Part shown: piece by piece, positions 18,923 through 27,898 of the stretch | How the letters are laid out: the number at the start of each line of letters is the position of its first letter | How positions within the stretch are numbered: position 1 is the first letter of the stretch | NCBI GenBank assembly: GCA_944320415.1 | Contig: CALUHJ010000002.1 | Location: forward strand, 156,165 to 220,164 | Direction of reading: 5' to 3' | Source: an uncultured Bacteroidales bacterium | GTDB lineage: Bacteria; Bacteroidota; Bacteroidia; Bacteroidales; P3 | Length of the DNA: 64,000 nucleotides | Notes under the pieces: model-generated | Told to the model about the DNA's origin: nothing | Seen by the model: the letters and a program-made list of their open reading frames with translations, nothing else | Database searches by the model: none | Position numbers and translations under genes: made by a program

Positions 18923-20002
18923 ATGACAGAAAGAAAATTGATTTTGGCTATCAATCCGGGCTCGACCTCGACCAAGATAGCGGTTTATGAAGAGGAAAAA
19001 CAGCTGTTTATAAAGAATATCAAACATTCTGCGGAAGAAATATCCAGATATGCGAAGATAGCGGACCAATACGAGTTTCGCAAGGCCATTGTTTTGCAGG
19101 AGGTTAAGGATGCAGGATTTGACATAAGGGATTTTAAGGTTATAATAGGACGAGGTGGCCTTGTAAAACCCATATCTTCAGGTGTATGGGCTGTAAATCA
19201 GGCAATGATAGAGGATTTGAAAAAAGGCGTTTCGGGAGAACATGCATGCAATCTTGGTGGACTTATAGCCCATGACATAGCAAGCAGCCTTGATGGTGTG
19301 CCTGCAATAATAGCCGATCCTGTGGTTGTGGACGAGATGGAGGATTTGGCAAGAATAAGCGGTCATCCCGAATTTCCACGCCGTTCAATTTTCCACGCCT
19401 TGAACCAAAAGGCCATTGCCCGCAGATATGCAAAGGATCACGGCAAAAAATATGAAGAACTCAGTCTTATAGTGGTACATTTGGGCGGAGGAGTTTCCGT
19501 AGGTGTTCACAAGAACGGTCTTGTGATAGATGTAAATCAGGCTCTTGACGGAGAGGGTCCTTTTTCACCTGAGAGGACAGGCTCTTTGCCGGTAAACGAA
19601 GTGGTGAATGCATGTTTCAGCGGCAAATATACCAAGGAACAAATCAAGAAAATGATAGTAGGAGGAGGCGGATTTGTTGCCTATCTCGGCACGAACGATG
19701 CCTATACGGTTGAAATGAAAGCCAAGGAAGGTGACAAAAAATATGCATTCATACAATCTGCCATGGCTTATCAGGTTGCAAAGGAGATAGGTGCGGCAGC
19801 CACAGTACTCAACGGCAAGGTTGATGCCATAATACTTACGGGAGGCATAGCCTATGGAAAACCTTTCGACGAGGAAGTAATTGAAAGGGTAAAGTTCATT
19901 GCTCCTGTTGAAGTGTATGCGGGAGAGGATGAGATGGGAGCCTTGGCCATGAATGCCACAATGTTCCTTAACAAGGAGATAGAGTGTAAGGAATACAGAT
20001 AA
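18923..20002 (+). CDS. buk: Butyrate kinase
   Basis: Converts butyryl phosphate and ADP to butyrate and ATP, the last step of butyrate fermentation; it can also act on branched short-chain acyl phosphates. The 359 residues show the acetokinase-family ATP motifs LAINPGSTSTKIAVY at the N-terminus, VVHLGGGVSVGVHKNG and ILTGGIAYGKPF near the C-terminus. Start by ATG at 18923. The usual partner, phosphotransbutyrylase, is not adjacent: a sugar mutase lies upstream and a convergent tRNA downstream. Confidence 0.94.
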   Translation: MTERKLILAINPGSTSTKIAVYEEEKQLFIKNIKHSAEEISRYAKIADQYEFRKAIVLQEVKDAGFDIRDFKVIIGRGGLVKPISSGVWAVNQAMIEDLKKGVSGEHACNLGGLIAHDIASSLDGVPAIIADPVVVDEMEDLARISGHPEFPRRSIFHALNQKAIARRYAKDHGKKYEELSLIVVHLGGGVSVGVHKNGLVIDVNQALDGEGPFSPERTGSLPVNEVVNACFSGKYTKEQIKKMIVGGGGFVAYLGTNDAYTVEMKAKEGDKKYAFIQSAMAYQVAKEIGAAATVLNGKVDAIILTGGIAYGKPFDEEVIERVKFIAPVEVYAGEDEMGALAMNATMFLNKEIECKEYR

Positions 20003-20019
20003 TCCTAACAATGGAGAAC

Positions 20020-20049
20020 AAAAAAGCCGAACAAATGTTCGGCTTTTTT
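20020..20049. terminator. Bidirectional rho-independent terminator, buk / tRNA-Phe
   Basis: Left arm 20020-20033 and right arm 20036-20049 form a 14-bp perfect hairpin (AAAAAAGCCGAACA and its complement) with A and T tracts at the ends, able to stop buk from the left and tRNA-Phe from the right. Confidence 0.9.
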
Positions 20050-20055
20050 GTTCTG

Positions 20056-20128
<73 letters not shown>

Positions 20129-20145
20129 TTTGCATTTCTGTTGTG

Positions 20146-20177
20146 CAAAAGTACAATGAGTTTTTCATTTGACCAAA
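20146..20177 (-). promoter_or_regulatory. Promoter of tRNA-Phe
   Basis: On the minus strand TTTG (20177-20174) is followed after 20 bases by TACTTTTG (20153-20146), a good Bacteroidota promoter 18 bases before the tRNA. Confidence 0.7.
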
Positions 20178-20237
20178 TTTCGACCGAGTTTTTTTGTCTT
20201 GAAGTATTTACGGACATTATTGTTCGCTATTTTTTTG

Positions 20238-20245
20238 TACCTTTG
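20238..20245 (+). promoter_or_regulatory. -7 box upstream of ileS
   Basis: TACCTTTG matches TAnnTTTG and lies 41 bases before the ileS ATG, which supports the 20286 start over an upstream in-frame alternative at 20169. Confidence 0.55.
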
Positions 20246-20285
20246 CAGTCTGTTTTTCAACAAGAAAAGGAATAATATCCAGATT

Positions 20286-23200
20286 ATGGCAGAGAAATAT
20301 AAAGAATACAAGCAACTTAATTTGACGCGGATAAACGAAGAGGTATTGTCCGAATGGCAAAACAACGATACATTCGCCCAATGTCTGAAACTGAGAGAAG
20401 GGAAAAAGTCTTTTGTTTTTTTTGAAGGGCCTCCCTCGGCAAACGGACAGCCGGGCATTCATCACGTCATTGCCCGTACGATAAAGGATATCTTTTGCAG
20501 ATACAAATCTCAAAAAGGCTATTATGTAGCTCGCAAGGCCGGTTGGGACACTCACGGATTGCCCGTTGAGCTCGGGGTGGAAAAAAAGCTAGGAATAACC
20601 AAAGAAGACATAGGAACAAAGATATCCGTAGACCAATACAATCAGGCCTGTCGTCAGGAGGTGATGAAATACAAAGACATGTGGGACAAACTGACCGTTC
20701 AGATGGGATATTGGGTCGATTTGGACAATCCTTACATAACCTTCAAAAACGAATATATAGAAACGCTTTGGTATCTTCTATCCATATTGTATAAAAAGGG
20801 TTACCTATACAAAGGATACACGATACAACCGTTTTCACCTGCTGCAGGCACGGGATTGAGTTCTCACGAGCTGAACATGCCAGGATGCTACCGTGATGTG
20901 AAAGACACGACGGCCGTTGCACAATTCAAAGTTGTTGACCAGGAAAAAACAAAGGCAAGATTTTTAGGTTCGACCGACATAAAGGATGAACTTTACTTTC
21001 TTGCATGGACCACAACTCCGTGGACGCTTCCGTCAAATACGGCCCTGGCTGTCGGACCCAACATAGATTATGTATTTGTACGGACTTACAATCCTTACAC
21101 TTCAAACAGGATGATAGCCGTAATTGCAGAGAATCTTCTGGAGTCTTATTTCCCAAAAAAGAATGCCGAACTGGACTTTGACTCATACAAACAGGGGGAC
21201 AAGGCAATACCATTTGAGGTATTGGCACATTGCAAAGGAAAGGATCTTGTTGGAATACGTTATGAGCAGTTGTTGGACTTCGTTACTCCTATGGGCAAAG
21301 CCTTTGAGGTTATCGCCGGTGATTACGTCACAACCGAGGACGGTACCGGCATAGTTCATATTGCACCAACTTTCGGTGCTGATGACGACAGGGTTGCCAA
21401 ACAGGCCGGAATAGTTCCTTTGTTTGTGATTGACAAGGATGGCAAGAACCAACCTATGGTTGACAAAACAGGCAAATTCTATAAAATAGAGGATTTACAA
21501 AAGGAATTTGCGGACAAGTATGTAAACAATGCAAAGTATTCAGAATTTGCAGGCAGATATGTGAAAAACGCTTACGACGAAACACTCTCTGAAAACGATG
21601 CTACCTTGGACGTAGATCTTTGCGTACTGCTTAAAAAGGAAAACAAGGCCTTTAAAATAGAAAAACATACTCACAACTATCCTCATTGCTGGAGAACTGA
21701 CAAACCGATATTATACTATCCTTTAGACTCATGGTTTATAAAGACCACGGCGGTAAAGGAAAGAATGATAGCACTGAACAAGACAATAAACTGGAAACCT
21801 GAAGCCACAGGTAGCGGACGCTTCGGCAACTGGCTGGAAAACCTTGTCGACTGGAACTTGAGCAGATCACGTTATTGGGGAACGCCACTTCCTATTTGGA
21901 GGACGGAAGACGGAAAACATGAGTTGTGCATAAGTTCGGTGGAGATGCTCTCCGAAGAAATAGAAAAGAGCATAAAGGCGGGTAACATGAAGGAGAATCC
22001 TTATAAAAACTTCAAAGACTACAACTCCTACGACCTTCACCGTCCATACATAGACAATGTAATTCTTACCGCTCCAAACGGAGACAAAATGAAACGTGAA
22101 CCGGATTTGATAGATGTCTGGTTCGATTCTGGTGCCATGCCTTATGCCCAGGTTCATTATCCGTTTGACTGCAACAGAGAACAATTACAGAATTGTTTCC
22201 CTGCCGATTTCATAGCCGAAGGTGTGGATCAGACAAGAGGATGGTTCTTTACGTTGCATGCAATCGCCACATTATGTTTTGACGATATTGCATACAAAAA
22301 CGTGGTTTCAAACGGCTTGGTATTGGATAAAAACGGCAACAAGATGTCCAAGCGCTTGGGCAATGCCGTTGACCCATTCGACATATTGAATACCTACGGA
22401 GCGGATGCCACCCGCTGGTACATGATAACCAATACGCAGCCATGGGAGAATCTTAAGTTCGATGCGGCCGGCATAGACGAAGTTCGTCGCAAGTTTTTCG
22501 GAACCCTTTACAATACTTATTCATTCTTCGCCCTTTATGCCAATATTGACGGCTTCGCGTACAAGGAAGAGGACATCGAAAACAGTTTTCGTCCGGAGAT
22601 AGACCGCTGGATATTGTCCGAATTGAACTCTTTGACGGAGTATTGTGACAAAAACTATGCCGACTATGAGCCTACAAGAGTAGGAAGAGCCATTTCGAAC
22701 TTTGTGGATGAATATTTGAGCAACTGGTATGTGCGTCTGTGCCGCAGAAGATTTTGGAAAGGAGAATACACTCAGGACAAGATATCTGCATATCAAACAC
22801 TTTACACCTGTCTTGAGACGATAGCCCGCCTTGCCGCACCGATAGCTCCTTTCTTTTCGGAAAGACTGTTCGGCGATCTAAACAAGGTAAGCGGAAGATT
22901 TAATGTTATCTCAGTACATGCAACGGATTTTCCGACATGCAACCGAGATTTGATTGACAAGGAGCTGGAAAACAGAATGCAAACAGCCCAGAAAATCTGT
23001 TCACTCGTGCTTTCGCTTCGTAAAAGAAACAACCTGAAAGTACGTCAACCTCTTTCCAAGATAATGATACCTGCAAAGGACTCTCATCAACAAAGCATGA
23101 TAGAGGCGGTCAAAGATCTGATTCTTTCGGAGGTAAACATAAAAGAAATAGATTTCCTTACCAAGGAAAATAACGTGCTTGTAAAGAACATCAAAGCCAA

Positions 23201-23708
23201 TTTCAAGACCTTGGGACCTAAATACGGTCCTAAGATGAAAGCCATAGCAGCAGCCATAGCAAACTTTACTCAGGATGATATTGCAAAAATAGAATCCGAA
23301 GGCAGATATGTTCTTGCCATAGAGGGAAGCGAGGTGGAGTTGTCATTGTCGGATGTTGACATTATCACACAAGACATACCGGGATGGGTGGTTGCAAACG
23401 AAGATGACCTGACAGTGGCTCTCGACACCACAATAACGGATTCCCTACGCAAGGAAGGCATAGCCCGCGAACTTGTCAACAGAATACAAAACATAAGAAA
23501 AGAACAGGACTTCGAGGTTACGGACAACATAATAGTCGAAATAGAGAAAAACGACCTGCTTTGCAGCGCGGCAGAAGACTTCAAAAACTACATCTGCAGC
23601 GAAACACTTACAAAAGAACTGGTTTTCTCCGACAAGATTGACAATCCGACACAATCAATCGACATTATTGACAAAGCAAATCTGGCAATAAAAATAACAA
23701 AAGCATAA
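20286..23708 (+). CDS. ileS: Isoleucine--tRNA ligase
   Basis: Charges tRNA-Ile and edits misactivated valine. The start at 20286 (MAEKYKEYKQLNL) is chosen; a longer frame from 20169 would include the promoter and an implausible hydrophobic lead. The 1140 residues show the class I signature as PPSANGQPGIHHV (HIGH equivalent), WDTHGLPVE, the CP1 editing domain with TTTPWTLPSN, the late WFFTLHAIA region and NKMSKRLGN (KMSKS). The C-terminal anticodon domain is intact. Followed by lipB after 3 bases. Confidence 0.96.
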   Translation: MAEKYKEYKQLNLTRINEEVLSEWQNNDTFAQCLKLREGKKSFVFFEGPPSANGQPGIHHVIARTIKDIFCRYKSQKGYYVARKAGWDTHGLPVELGVEKKLGITKEDIGTKISVDQYNQACRQEVMKYKDMWDKLTVQMGYWVDLDNPYITFKNEYIETLWYLLSILYKKGYLYKGYTIQPFSPAAGTGLSSHELNMPGCYRDVKDTTAVAQFKVVDQEKTKARFLGSTDIKDELYFLAWTTTPWTLPSNTALAVGPNIDYVFVRTYNPYTSNRMIAVIAENLLESYFPKKNAELDFDSYKQGDKAIPFEVLAHCKGKDLVGIRYEQLLDFVTPMGKAFEVIAGDYVTTEDGTGIVHIAPTFGADDDRVAKQAGIVPLFVIDKDGKNQPMVDKTGKFYKIEDLQKEFADKYVNNAKYSEFAGRYVKNAYDETLSENDATLDVDLCVLLKKENKAFKIEKHTHNYPHCWRTDKPILYYPLDSWFIKTTAVKERMIALNKTINWKPEATGSGRFGNWLENLVDWNLSRSRYWGTPLPIWRTEDGKHELCISSVEMLSEEIEKSIKAGNMKENPYKNFKDYNSYDLHRPYIDNVILTAPNGDKMKREPDLIDVWFDSGAMPYAQVHYPFDCNREQLQNCFPADFIAEGVDQTRGWFFTLHAIATLCFDDIAYKNVVSNGLVLDKNGNKMSKRLGNAVDPFDILNTYGADATRWYMITNTQPWENLKFDAAGIDEVRRKFFGTLYNTYSFFALYANIDGFAYKEEDIENSFRPEIDRWILSELNSLTEYCDKNYADYEPTRVGRAISNFVDEYLSNWYVRLCRRRFWKGEYTQDKISAYQTLYTCLETIARLAAPIAPFFSERLFGDLNKVSGRFNVISVHATDFPTCNRDLIDKELENRMQTAQKICSLVLSLRKRNNLKVRQPLSKIMIPAKDSHQQSMIEAVKDLILSEVNIKEIDFLTKENNVLVKNIKANFKTLGPKYGPKMKAIAAAIANFTQDDIAKIESEGRYVLAIEGSEVELSLSDVDIITQDIPGWVVANEDDLTVALDTTITDSLRKEGIARELVNRIQNIRKEQDFEVTDNIIVEIEKNDLLCSAAEDFKNYICSETLTKELVFSDKIDNPTQSIDIIDKANLAIKITKA

Positions 23709-23711
23709 GAC

Positions 23712-24371
23712 ATGCAACCGATCTTTGAGGACTGGGGACTTATTCCCTACGATGTCGCTTTGAAAAAGCAGGAAGAAAAATTCAATCACAAGATTGAACA
23801 GAAACTGCTTTTCCAAAGCGACATACCTCAAGAGTTTATAGTATGCCGGCATCCTCACGTATATACCTTGGGCAAGCATGGCAAAAGCACTAACCTGTTG
23901 GCAGATGAACAATTTCTGAAAAGGATAGACGCATCTTTTTATCACATAAACCGCGGAGGTGACATAACATATCACGGACCCGGTCAGATTGTCGGCTATC
24001 CAAGCCTGGACATTGACGCATTAGGCCTTACTCTAAGGACATACATAGAGGCGATAGAGGAAAGCGTTATCCGTCTTATGGATGACTATTGCATAAGATG
24101 CGAAAGGCTGAAAGGAGCTACCGGAGTATGGATTGATGCCAACTCTGACAAGGCAAGAAAAATATGTGCAATCGGCATACGGGCCTCAAGAGGAATAACA
24201 ATGCACGGCTTCGCCCTGAACGTCAACACAAATCTCGATTATTTCAACTACATCAACCCCTGCGGCTTTACCGACAAGGGAGCAACCTCCATGCAAAAGG
24301 AACTGAACAGTCATTTCGACGAAACAACGGTGGCAAAGCAGCTCTACGAAAAATTCATCGACCTCATATAA
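23712..24371 (+). CDS. lipB: Octanoyltransferase (lipoate biosynthesis)
   Basis: Transfers octanoate from acyl carrier protein to lipoyl domains of 2-oxoacid dehydrogenases or GcvH. The 219 residues contain the LipB signature [17 protein letters not shown] (about 77-93), the catalytic Lys in [17 protein letters not shown] and the catalytic Cys in [13 protein letters not shown]. It follows ileS by 3 bases. LipA is not in the window. Confidence 0.95.
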   Translation: MQPIFEDWGLIPYDVALKKQEEKFNHKIEQKLLFQSDIPQEFIVCRHPHVYTLGKHGKSTNLLADEQFLKRIDASFYHINRGGDITYHGPGQIVGYPSLDIDALGLTLRTYIEAIEESVIRLMDDYCIRCERLKGATGVWIDANSDKARKICAIGIRASRGITMHGFALNVNTNLDYFNYINPCGFTDKGATSMQKELNSHFDETTVAKQLYEKFIDLI

Positions 24372-24405
24372 AAACCGGAACAAGCAACCAAAACATATTT
24401 TCATA

Positions 24406-25230
24406 ATGAACAGAGCAAAACTTACGGAATTGATAAGACGCAAGAAAAGTTTCCTTTGCGTCGGTCTGGACAGCGACATCACAAAACTGCCTGAATGTGT
24501 TATGAACAGCGAAGACCCCGTATTTGAATTCAACAAGGCAATCATAGACGCAACCATGCCTTATGCGGCAGCCTACAAACCAAACCTCGCATTTTATGAG
24601 GCCAACGGCTTGAAAGGATTGAACAGTCTGAAAAAAACAATGGATTACCTTAAGAACTTCAAGGACGAATGCTTCACAATAGCCGATGCAAAAAGAGGCG
24701 ACATAGGCAACACGTCGGAACAATACGCCAAAGCGTTTCTTTCTCCCGAGGGGGATTTCGACTTCGACGCCATGACCATAGCTCCTTACATGGGTGAAGA
24801 TTCTGTAAAGCCTTTCACGGTTTATCCGGACAAATGGGTCATATTGCTCGCTCTCACATCAAACAAAGGAGCCAACGACTTCCAGTTCACAGAAGACAAA
24901 GAAGGACTAAGACTGTTCGAAAAAGTATTGAAACAATCGCAGCAGTGGGCAGGAAAGGATAATCTCATGTTCGTTTGCGGAGCTACTCAGGCAAGCATGT
25001 TCACACGAATAAGGGAAATTGCGCCTGAGCATTTCCTTCTCGTTCCCGGTGTAGGGGCACAGGGCGGCTCTCTTGCCGAGGTCTGCAAATACGGATTGAC
25101 AAAAGACTGCGGACTTCTGGTCAATTCCTCAAGAGGAATAATCTTTGCGGACAAAAGCGAAAACTACGCCACAGTTGCAGCTCAAAAAGCCAGGGAATTG
25201 CAGGAAGAAATGGCCGGATACCTGAAATAA
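24406..25230 (+). CDS. pyrF: Orotidine 5'-phosphate decarboxylase (subfamily 2)
   Basis: Decarboxylates OMP to UMP, the last step of pyrimidine synthesis. The 274 residues include [12 protein letters not shown] near the N-terminus, the [11 protein letters not shown] strand, the catalytic Asp/Lys motif [20 protein letters not shown] and the phosphate loop [10 protein letters not shown] with NSSRGIIFA. The length is that of the longer subfamily 2. Last gene of ileS-lipB-pyrF. Confidence 0.95.
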   Translation: MNRAKLTELIRRKKSFLCVGLDSDITKLPECVMNSEDPVFEFNKAIIDATMPYAAAYKPNLAFYEANGLKGLNSLKKTMDYLKNFKDECFTIADAKRGDIGNTSEQYAKAFLSPEGDFDFDAMTIAPYMGEDSVKPFTVYPDKWVILLALTSNKGANDFQFTEDKEGLRLFEKVLKQSQQWAGKDNLMFVCGATQASMFTRIREIAPEHFLLVPGVGAQGGSLAEVCKYGLTKDCGLLVNSSRGIIFADKSENYATVAAQKARELQEEMAGYLK

Positions 25231-25251
25231 AGGTGAAAATCCGTCTCAAAT

Positions 25252-25282
25252 TTTGTCAGAACAAAAAAAAATACTACTTTTG
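25252..25282 (+). promoter_or_regulatory. Promoter of tRNA-fMet
   Basis: TTTG at 25252-25255 and TACTTTTG at 25275-25282 are 19 bases apart, a full match to the Bacteroidota promoter, 17 bases before the tRNA. Confidence 0.72.
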
Positions 25283-25298
25283 CAAAATGAAAACAGGA

Positions 25299-25370
<72 letters not shown>

Positions 25371-25416
25371 CAAAAGAGAAAAGGGAATCAACAAATTGAT
25401 TCCCTTTTCTCTTTTG
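25371..25416. terminator. Bidirectional terminator after tRNA-fMet
   Basis: Arm 25371-25391 pairs perfectly with 25396-25416 (21 bp, loop CAAA). It starts directly after the tRNA and also lies 17 bases beyond the stop of the convergent gene at 25433, so it can serve both. Confidence 0.85.
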
Positions 25417-25432
25417 CACATTATCGCCTTTT

Positions 25433-26515
25433 CTAAAAGCCTATCCTTATGCCAAATTCCCTTAAACCGTCTCCTTTCGTTCCAATCTTATATGTAGGTA
25501 AAAGATTATAGTACAGCTCAAAGCCAAGGAAAAATTTAAAACCTAAAAGCAATTCCAACCTCCACGGATTCACATTGTCAACATCAATTTTGGAAATAGA
25601 CCAATCATTGTTTGTAGTTATATATTTACTCTTAAGCACACTACCTACATTATACCCAGGAGCGATACCTAAAGAAAAAAACACTGTTTGAAATAAATTA
25701 TATTCGAATTTAACTGGCAACATCAAATAATGTGTATGCAAACCACTCCTGTAACCTTGAGGTGTATCATCCAAAAGAGTAAAATCTCCATTTGAATATT
25801 CCACAGGATTTCTAAGGTCATTATAGATATATCTGTATTCTAAACCTATACGCATAAAATAATTAGGATTAAAATCATAGCGATAAAAAATACCTATACC
25901 AAAACCAAAGCCTTTTGTCGAATTGTAAGGACTGTTGTAAATGCTGTTATCTATCAATGTCGAATGATAAGAAAAACCGTATGACAAAGAAAGCGTATGT
26001 TTGCTTTCCTCTTTGGAAGAAAAATTAGTGACGCTATCTATTCCTTTACAATTTTCCACAGCATGATCTCCCAAACGAATTTTGGTAACAAGTCCTCTAA
26101 TCACACTGTCTGCCTCAATCAACCCATAATCATCAACTTTTATCCTGTTTATATTTTTTCTCATTTTTATGGTATCTGCATACAACTTTGCAAAAGAAGA
26201 AACATGTATCTTATTAAAATCCATCGAACTGTACAGTGTCAGATTTGTTTCATCAGGGTTTTCCGACTTGTAATCCAGCGTCAGAACCCCATTCTTCAAG
26301 GTGCATATTCCGGAAATGTCAACCGAAGTGTCCCTAAGGCTTATCTCAAGCACATCCTTGTCACTCTTGACAAGACGCAGACTGGTATAAGGTTTAAGAT
26401 TCAACTCATCATATTCCTTTTCAACCTTTTGGGAAATGACATACTTTTTGTTTGTCTGTGCAAAAACGCCGAAAGTCAACAGCGTCATCAAAACGTAGAA
26501 ATAAATTGTTCTCAT
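25433..26515 (-). CDS. Predicted outer-membrane beta-barrel protein with adhesin-like head
   Basis: Specific function unknown. The 360 residues have a signal peptide (FYVLMTLLTFGVFAQ), then about 140 residues of short repeating strands (SLRLVKSDKDVLEISLRD, FAKLYADTIKMRKNIN) resembling the GIN head of putative Bacteroidota adhesins, and a C-terminal half of amphipathic strands ending in Phe (GLREFGIRIGF), as expected for a porin-like barrel. It follows the anti-sigma gene by 25 bases, so it may be the regulated target of the ECF sigma factor. Confidence 0.75.
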   Translation of the reverse strand: MRTIYFYVLMTLLTFGVFAQTNKKYVISQKVEKEYDELNLKPYTSLRLVKSDKDVLEISLRDTSVDISGICTLKNGVLTLDYKSENPDETNLTLYSSMDFNKIHVSSFAKLYADTIKMRKNINRIKVDDYGLIEADSVIRGLVTKIRLGDHAVENCKGIDSVTNFSSKEESKHTLSLSYGFSYHSTLIDNSIYNSPYNSTKGFGFGIGIFYRYDFNPNYFMRIGLEYRYIYNDLRNPVEYSNGDFTLLDDTPQGYRSGLHTHYLMLPVKFEYNLFQTVFFSLGIAPGYNVGSVLKSKYITTNNDWSISKIDVDNVNPWRLELLLGFKFFLGFELYYNLLPTYKIGTKGDGLREFGIRIGF

Positions 26516-26540
26516 AACATTATGTTTTTTTGATTAATGA

Positions 26541-27272
26541 CTAAAAATTTCTGTTTATGGCCCATATAAAACCCGTAAGCGTCTCCGCTTCCATGTTATC
26601 AAGCAGAAATCTTATGGTTCTATCGTCAAGCTTCTTTTTGTTGTCATACACTATCATCCTGTCGGTTTCCAGCCGTATAATCTGTTCCTTAGGTTGATGA
26701 TATGCTTCCGTTGACAAGCTCTCATGTACAAAACGGGGCTTTTGCATTTCAATGTCACTTTGCACATCCTCTATATCAAACGGCCTTACGGTTATTTCAT
26801 CTGCTTTTGCAGTCGTCTGTTTATCAGCAACTTCATAGAGGTCGTAATGAAACGGCGTTTCATTTTTTTCTTTTCTGAATCCATTTTTTTCTTTCTTTGT
26901 TTCAATTTTCCCAAACGCCGTTTCATTTCCTCCCTCGGGGATTTGCTTCTCCCCCAAAGGGACAACAAGCACAAACAACAAGGCAATACATGCCGCAGCC
27001 GAAATCACGCCGCCCCAAATCAGTTGTCTTTTCCTTTTCTCCGCAACTTTGGCCGATTGTTCAATCCTGTCGATTATCTCCTGTTGTCTTCTTGCATTGT
27101 CCGAACGCCTGCCAAGGGCGCAAAGCGACAGAAACAATTCCCTGTCAACGGAATATCCCTCATACTGTTCTCCGGAAGAGCCGGTAAGATATTCCTCCAG
27201 TTCTCTCTGTTGAGACTCGCTCAGTTCACCCTTGTAAAACAATTCGAACAATTCTTCTATTCTTGTTTTCAT
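26541..27272 (-). CDS. Probable membrane-bound anti-sigma factor
   Basis: The 243-residue protein has a cytoplasmic helical region (IEELFELFYKGELSESQQREL, like anti-sigma zinc-less N-termini), one transmembrane segment at about 85-106 (LIWGGVISAAACIALLFVLVV) and an extracytoplasmic part of about 135 residues. It is not a FecR protein. Its ATG overlaps the sigma gene stop by 4 bases. Residues 124-136 (ETKKEKNGFRKEK) just outside the membrane come from the dispersed repeat described at 26864-26903, flanked by GAAACGGCGTTT/AAACGCCGTTTC inverted repeats. Assignment rests mainly on context and topology. Confidence 0.7.
   Translation of the reverse strand: MKTRIEELFELFYKGELSESQQRELEEYLTGSSGEQYEGYSVDRELFLSLCALGRRSDNARRQQEIIDRIEQSAKVAEKRKRQLIWGGVISAAACIALLFVLVVPLGEKQIPEGGNETAFGKIETKKEKNGFRKEKNETPFHYDLYEVADKQTTAKADEITVRPFDIEDVQSDIEMQKPRFVHESLSTEAYHQPKEQIIRLETDRMIVYDNKKKLDDRTIRFLLDNMEAETLTGFIWAINRNF
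26858..26903 (-). repeat. In-frame copy of the dispersed GGATTCAG-type repeat inside the anti-sigma gene
   Basis: On the minus strand, 26903-26864 matches 12150-12189 at 37 of 40 bases, and 26888-26858 is identical over 31 bases to 52655-52625 in the gluP leader. The frame is kept and encodes ETKKEKNGFRKEKNE. Confidence 0.82.
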
Positions 27273-27754
27273 AATTCTTCTTCCTTTATCCAGTTTCTCA
27301 ACTTGCTGTATGCTCTTGACAAATTCGTCCTGACGTTTGCAGGACTTATTTTTATCCTCTGCCCTATCTGTTCCGTCTTTTGCCCTTCCACATATTTCAT
27401 CATCAGAATCCTACGTTGCATTTCGGGCAGACGTTCCATCATTTTCAATATATTGTCGCATCGTCTTTCCGATTCGGCTTCCTGCTGTGCCGTTTCGTAG
27501 AATTCCATGTTGTCCACCGTTTTTTCCCTGCCTTTACGCCTGAGGTGATCTATGCACCTGCATTTGCAGATATGAAGCACATAAGCCTCAAAGTTGTTTA
27601 TCCCGTCCAGCTCCATGCGTTTGCCATACAGATATACGAATATGTCCTGTACAATATCCTCTGCCGTACATTCATCTCCCAATATTTTCCATGCAAAAGA
27701 ATGCAGTTTGGGTTGCAAGTTGACAATATGAGTTCTAAATATTTCGTCATTCAC
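27269..27754 (-). CDS. ECF-type RNA polymerase sigma factor
   Basis: Sigma-70 family group 4 regulator of 161 residues. Region 2 is visible as CTAEDIVQDIFVYLYGKR, and region 4 as QRRILMMKYVEGQKTEQIGQRI followed by the helix-turn-helix ISPANVRTNLSRAYSKLRNWI. The frame opens with GTG at 27754; the ATG at 27750 is out of frame. The start gives the normal family N-terminus. It heads a three-gene operon with the anti-sigma and outer-membrane protein genes, so envelope-stress or surface-signal control is likely. Confidence 0.9.
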   Translation of the reverse strand: MNDEIFRTHIVNLQPKLHSFAWKILGDECTAEDIVQDIFVYLYGKRMELDGINNFEAYVLHICKCRCIDHLRRKGREKTVDNMEFYETAQQEAESERRCDNILKMMERLPEMQRRILMMKYVEGQKTEQIGQRIKISPANVRTNLSRAYSKLRNWIKEEEL

Positions 27755-27833
27755 CTTTCAAAGCAGTTTTGTGGCATGTTCTTTACAAGTAGTCGCGGCA
27801 AAGTGCAAAATGTTACAAAACTTTGCAAAAAAA

Positions 27834-27868
27834 ACACCAACCGAATGGAAAATCCGTCCGATTGGTGT
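27834..27868 (-). terminator. Terminator of proS
   Basis: Arms around 27834-27843 and 27859-27868 (ACACCAA with TTGGTGT, plus inner pairs and one mismatch) form a hairpin followed on the minus strand by a T tract (revcomp of 27826-27833), 30 bases after the proS stop. Confidence 0.7.
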
Positions 27869-27898
27869 CTGTTTTCTATGCCACAAACGTTGTTACAA

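Noticed and set aside
20169..20285. N-terminal extension of ileS
   Set aside because: The extension is hydrophobic, crosses a TACCTTTG promoter element, and the family N-terminus starts at 20286.
25371..25416. Further member of the GGATTCAG repeat family
   Set aside because: The long hairpin has a similar A-rich look but lacks the ATTCAG core, so I treat it as an ordinary terminator.
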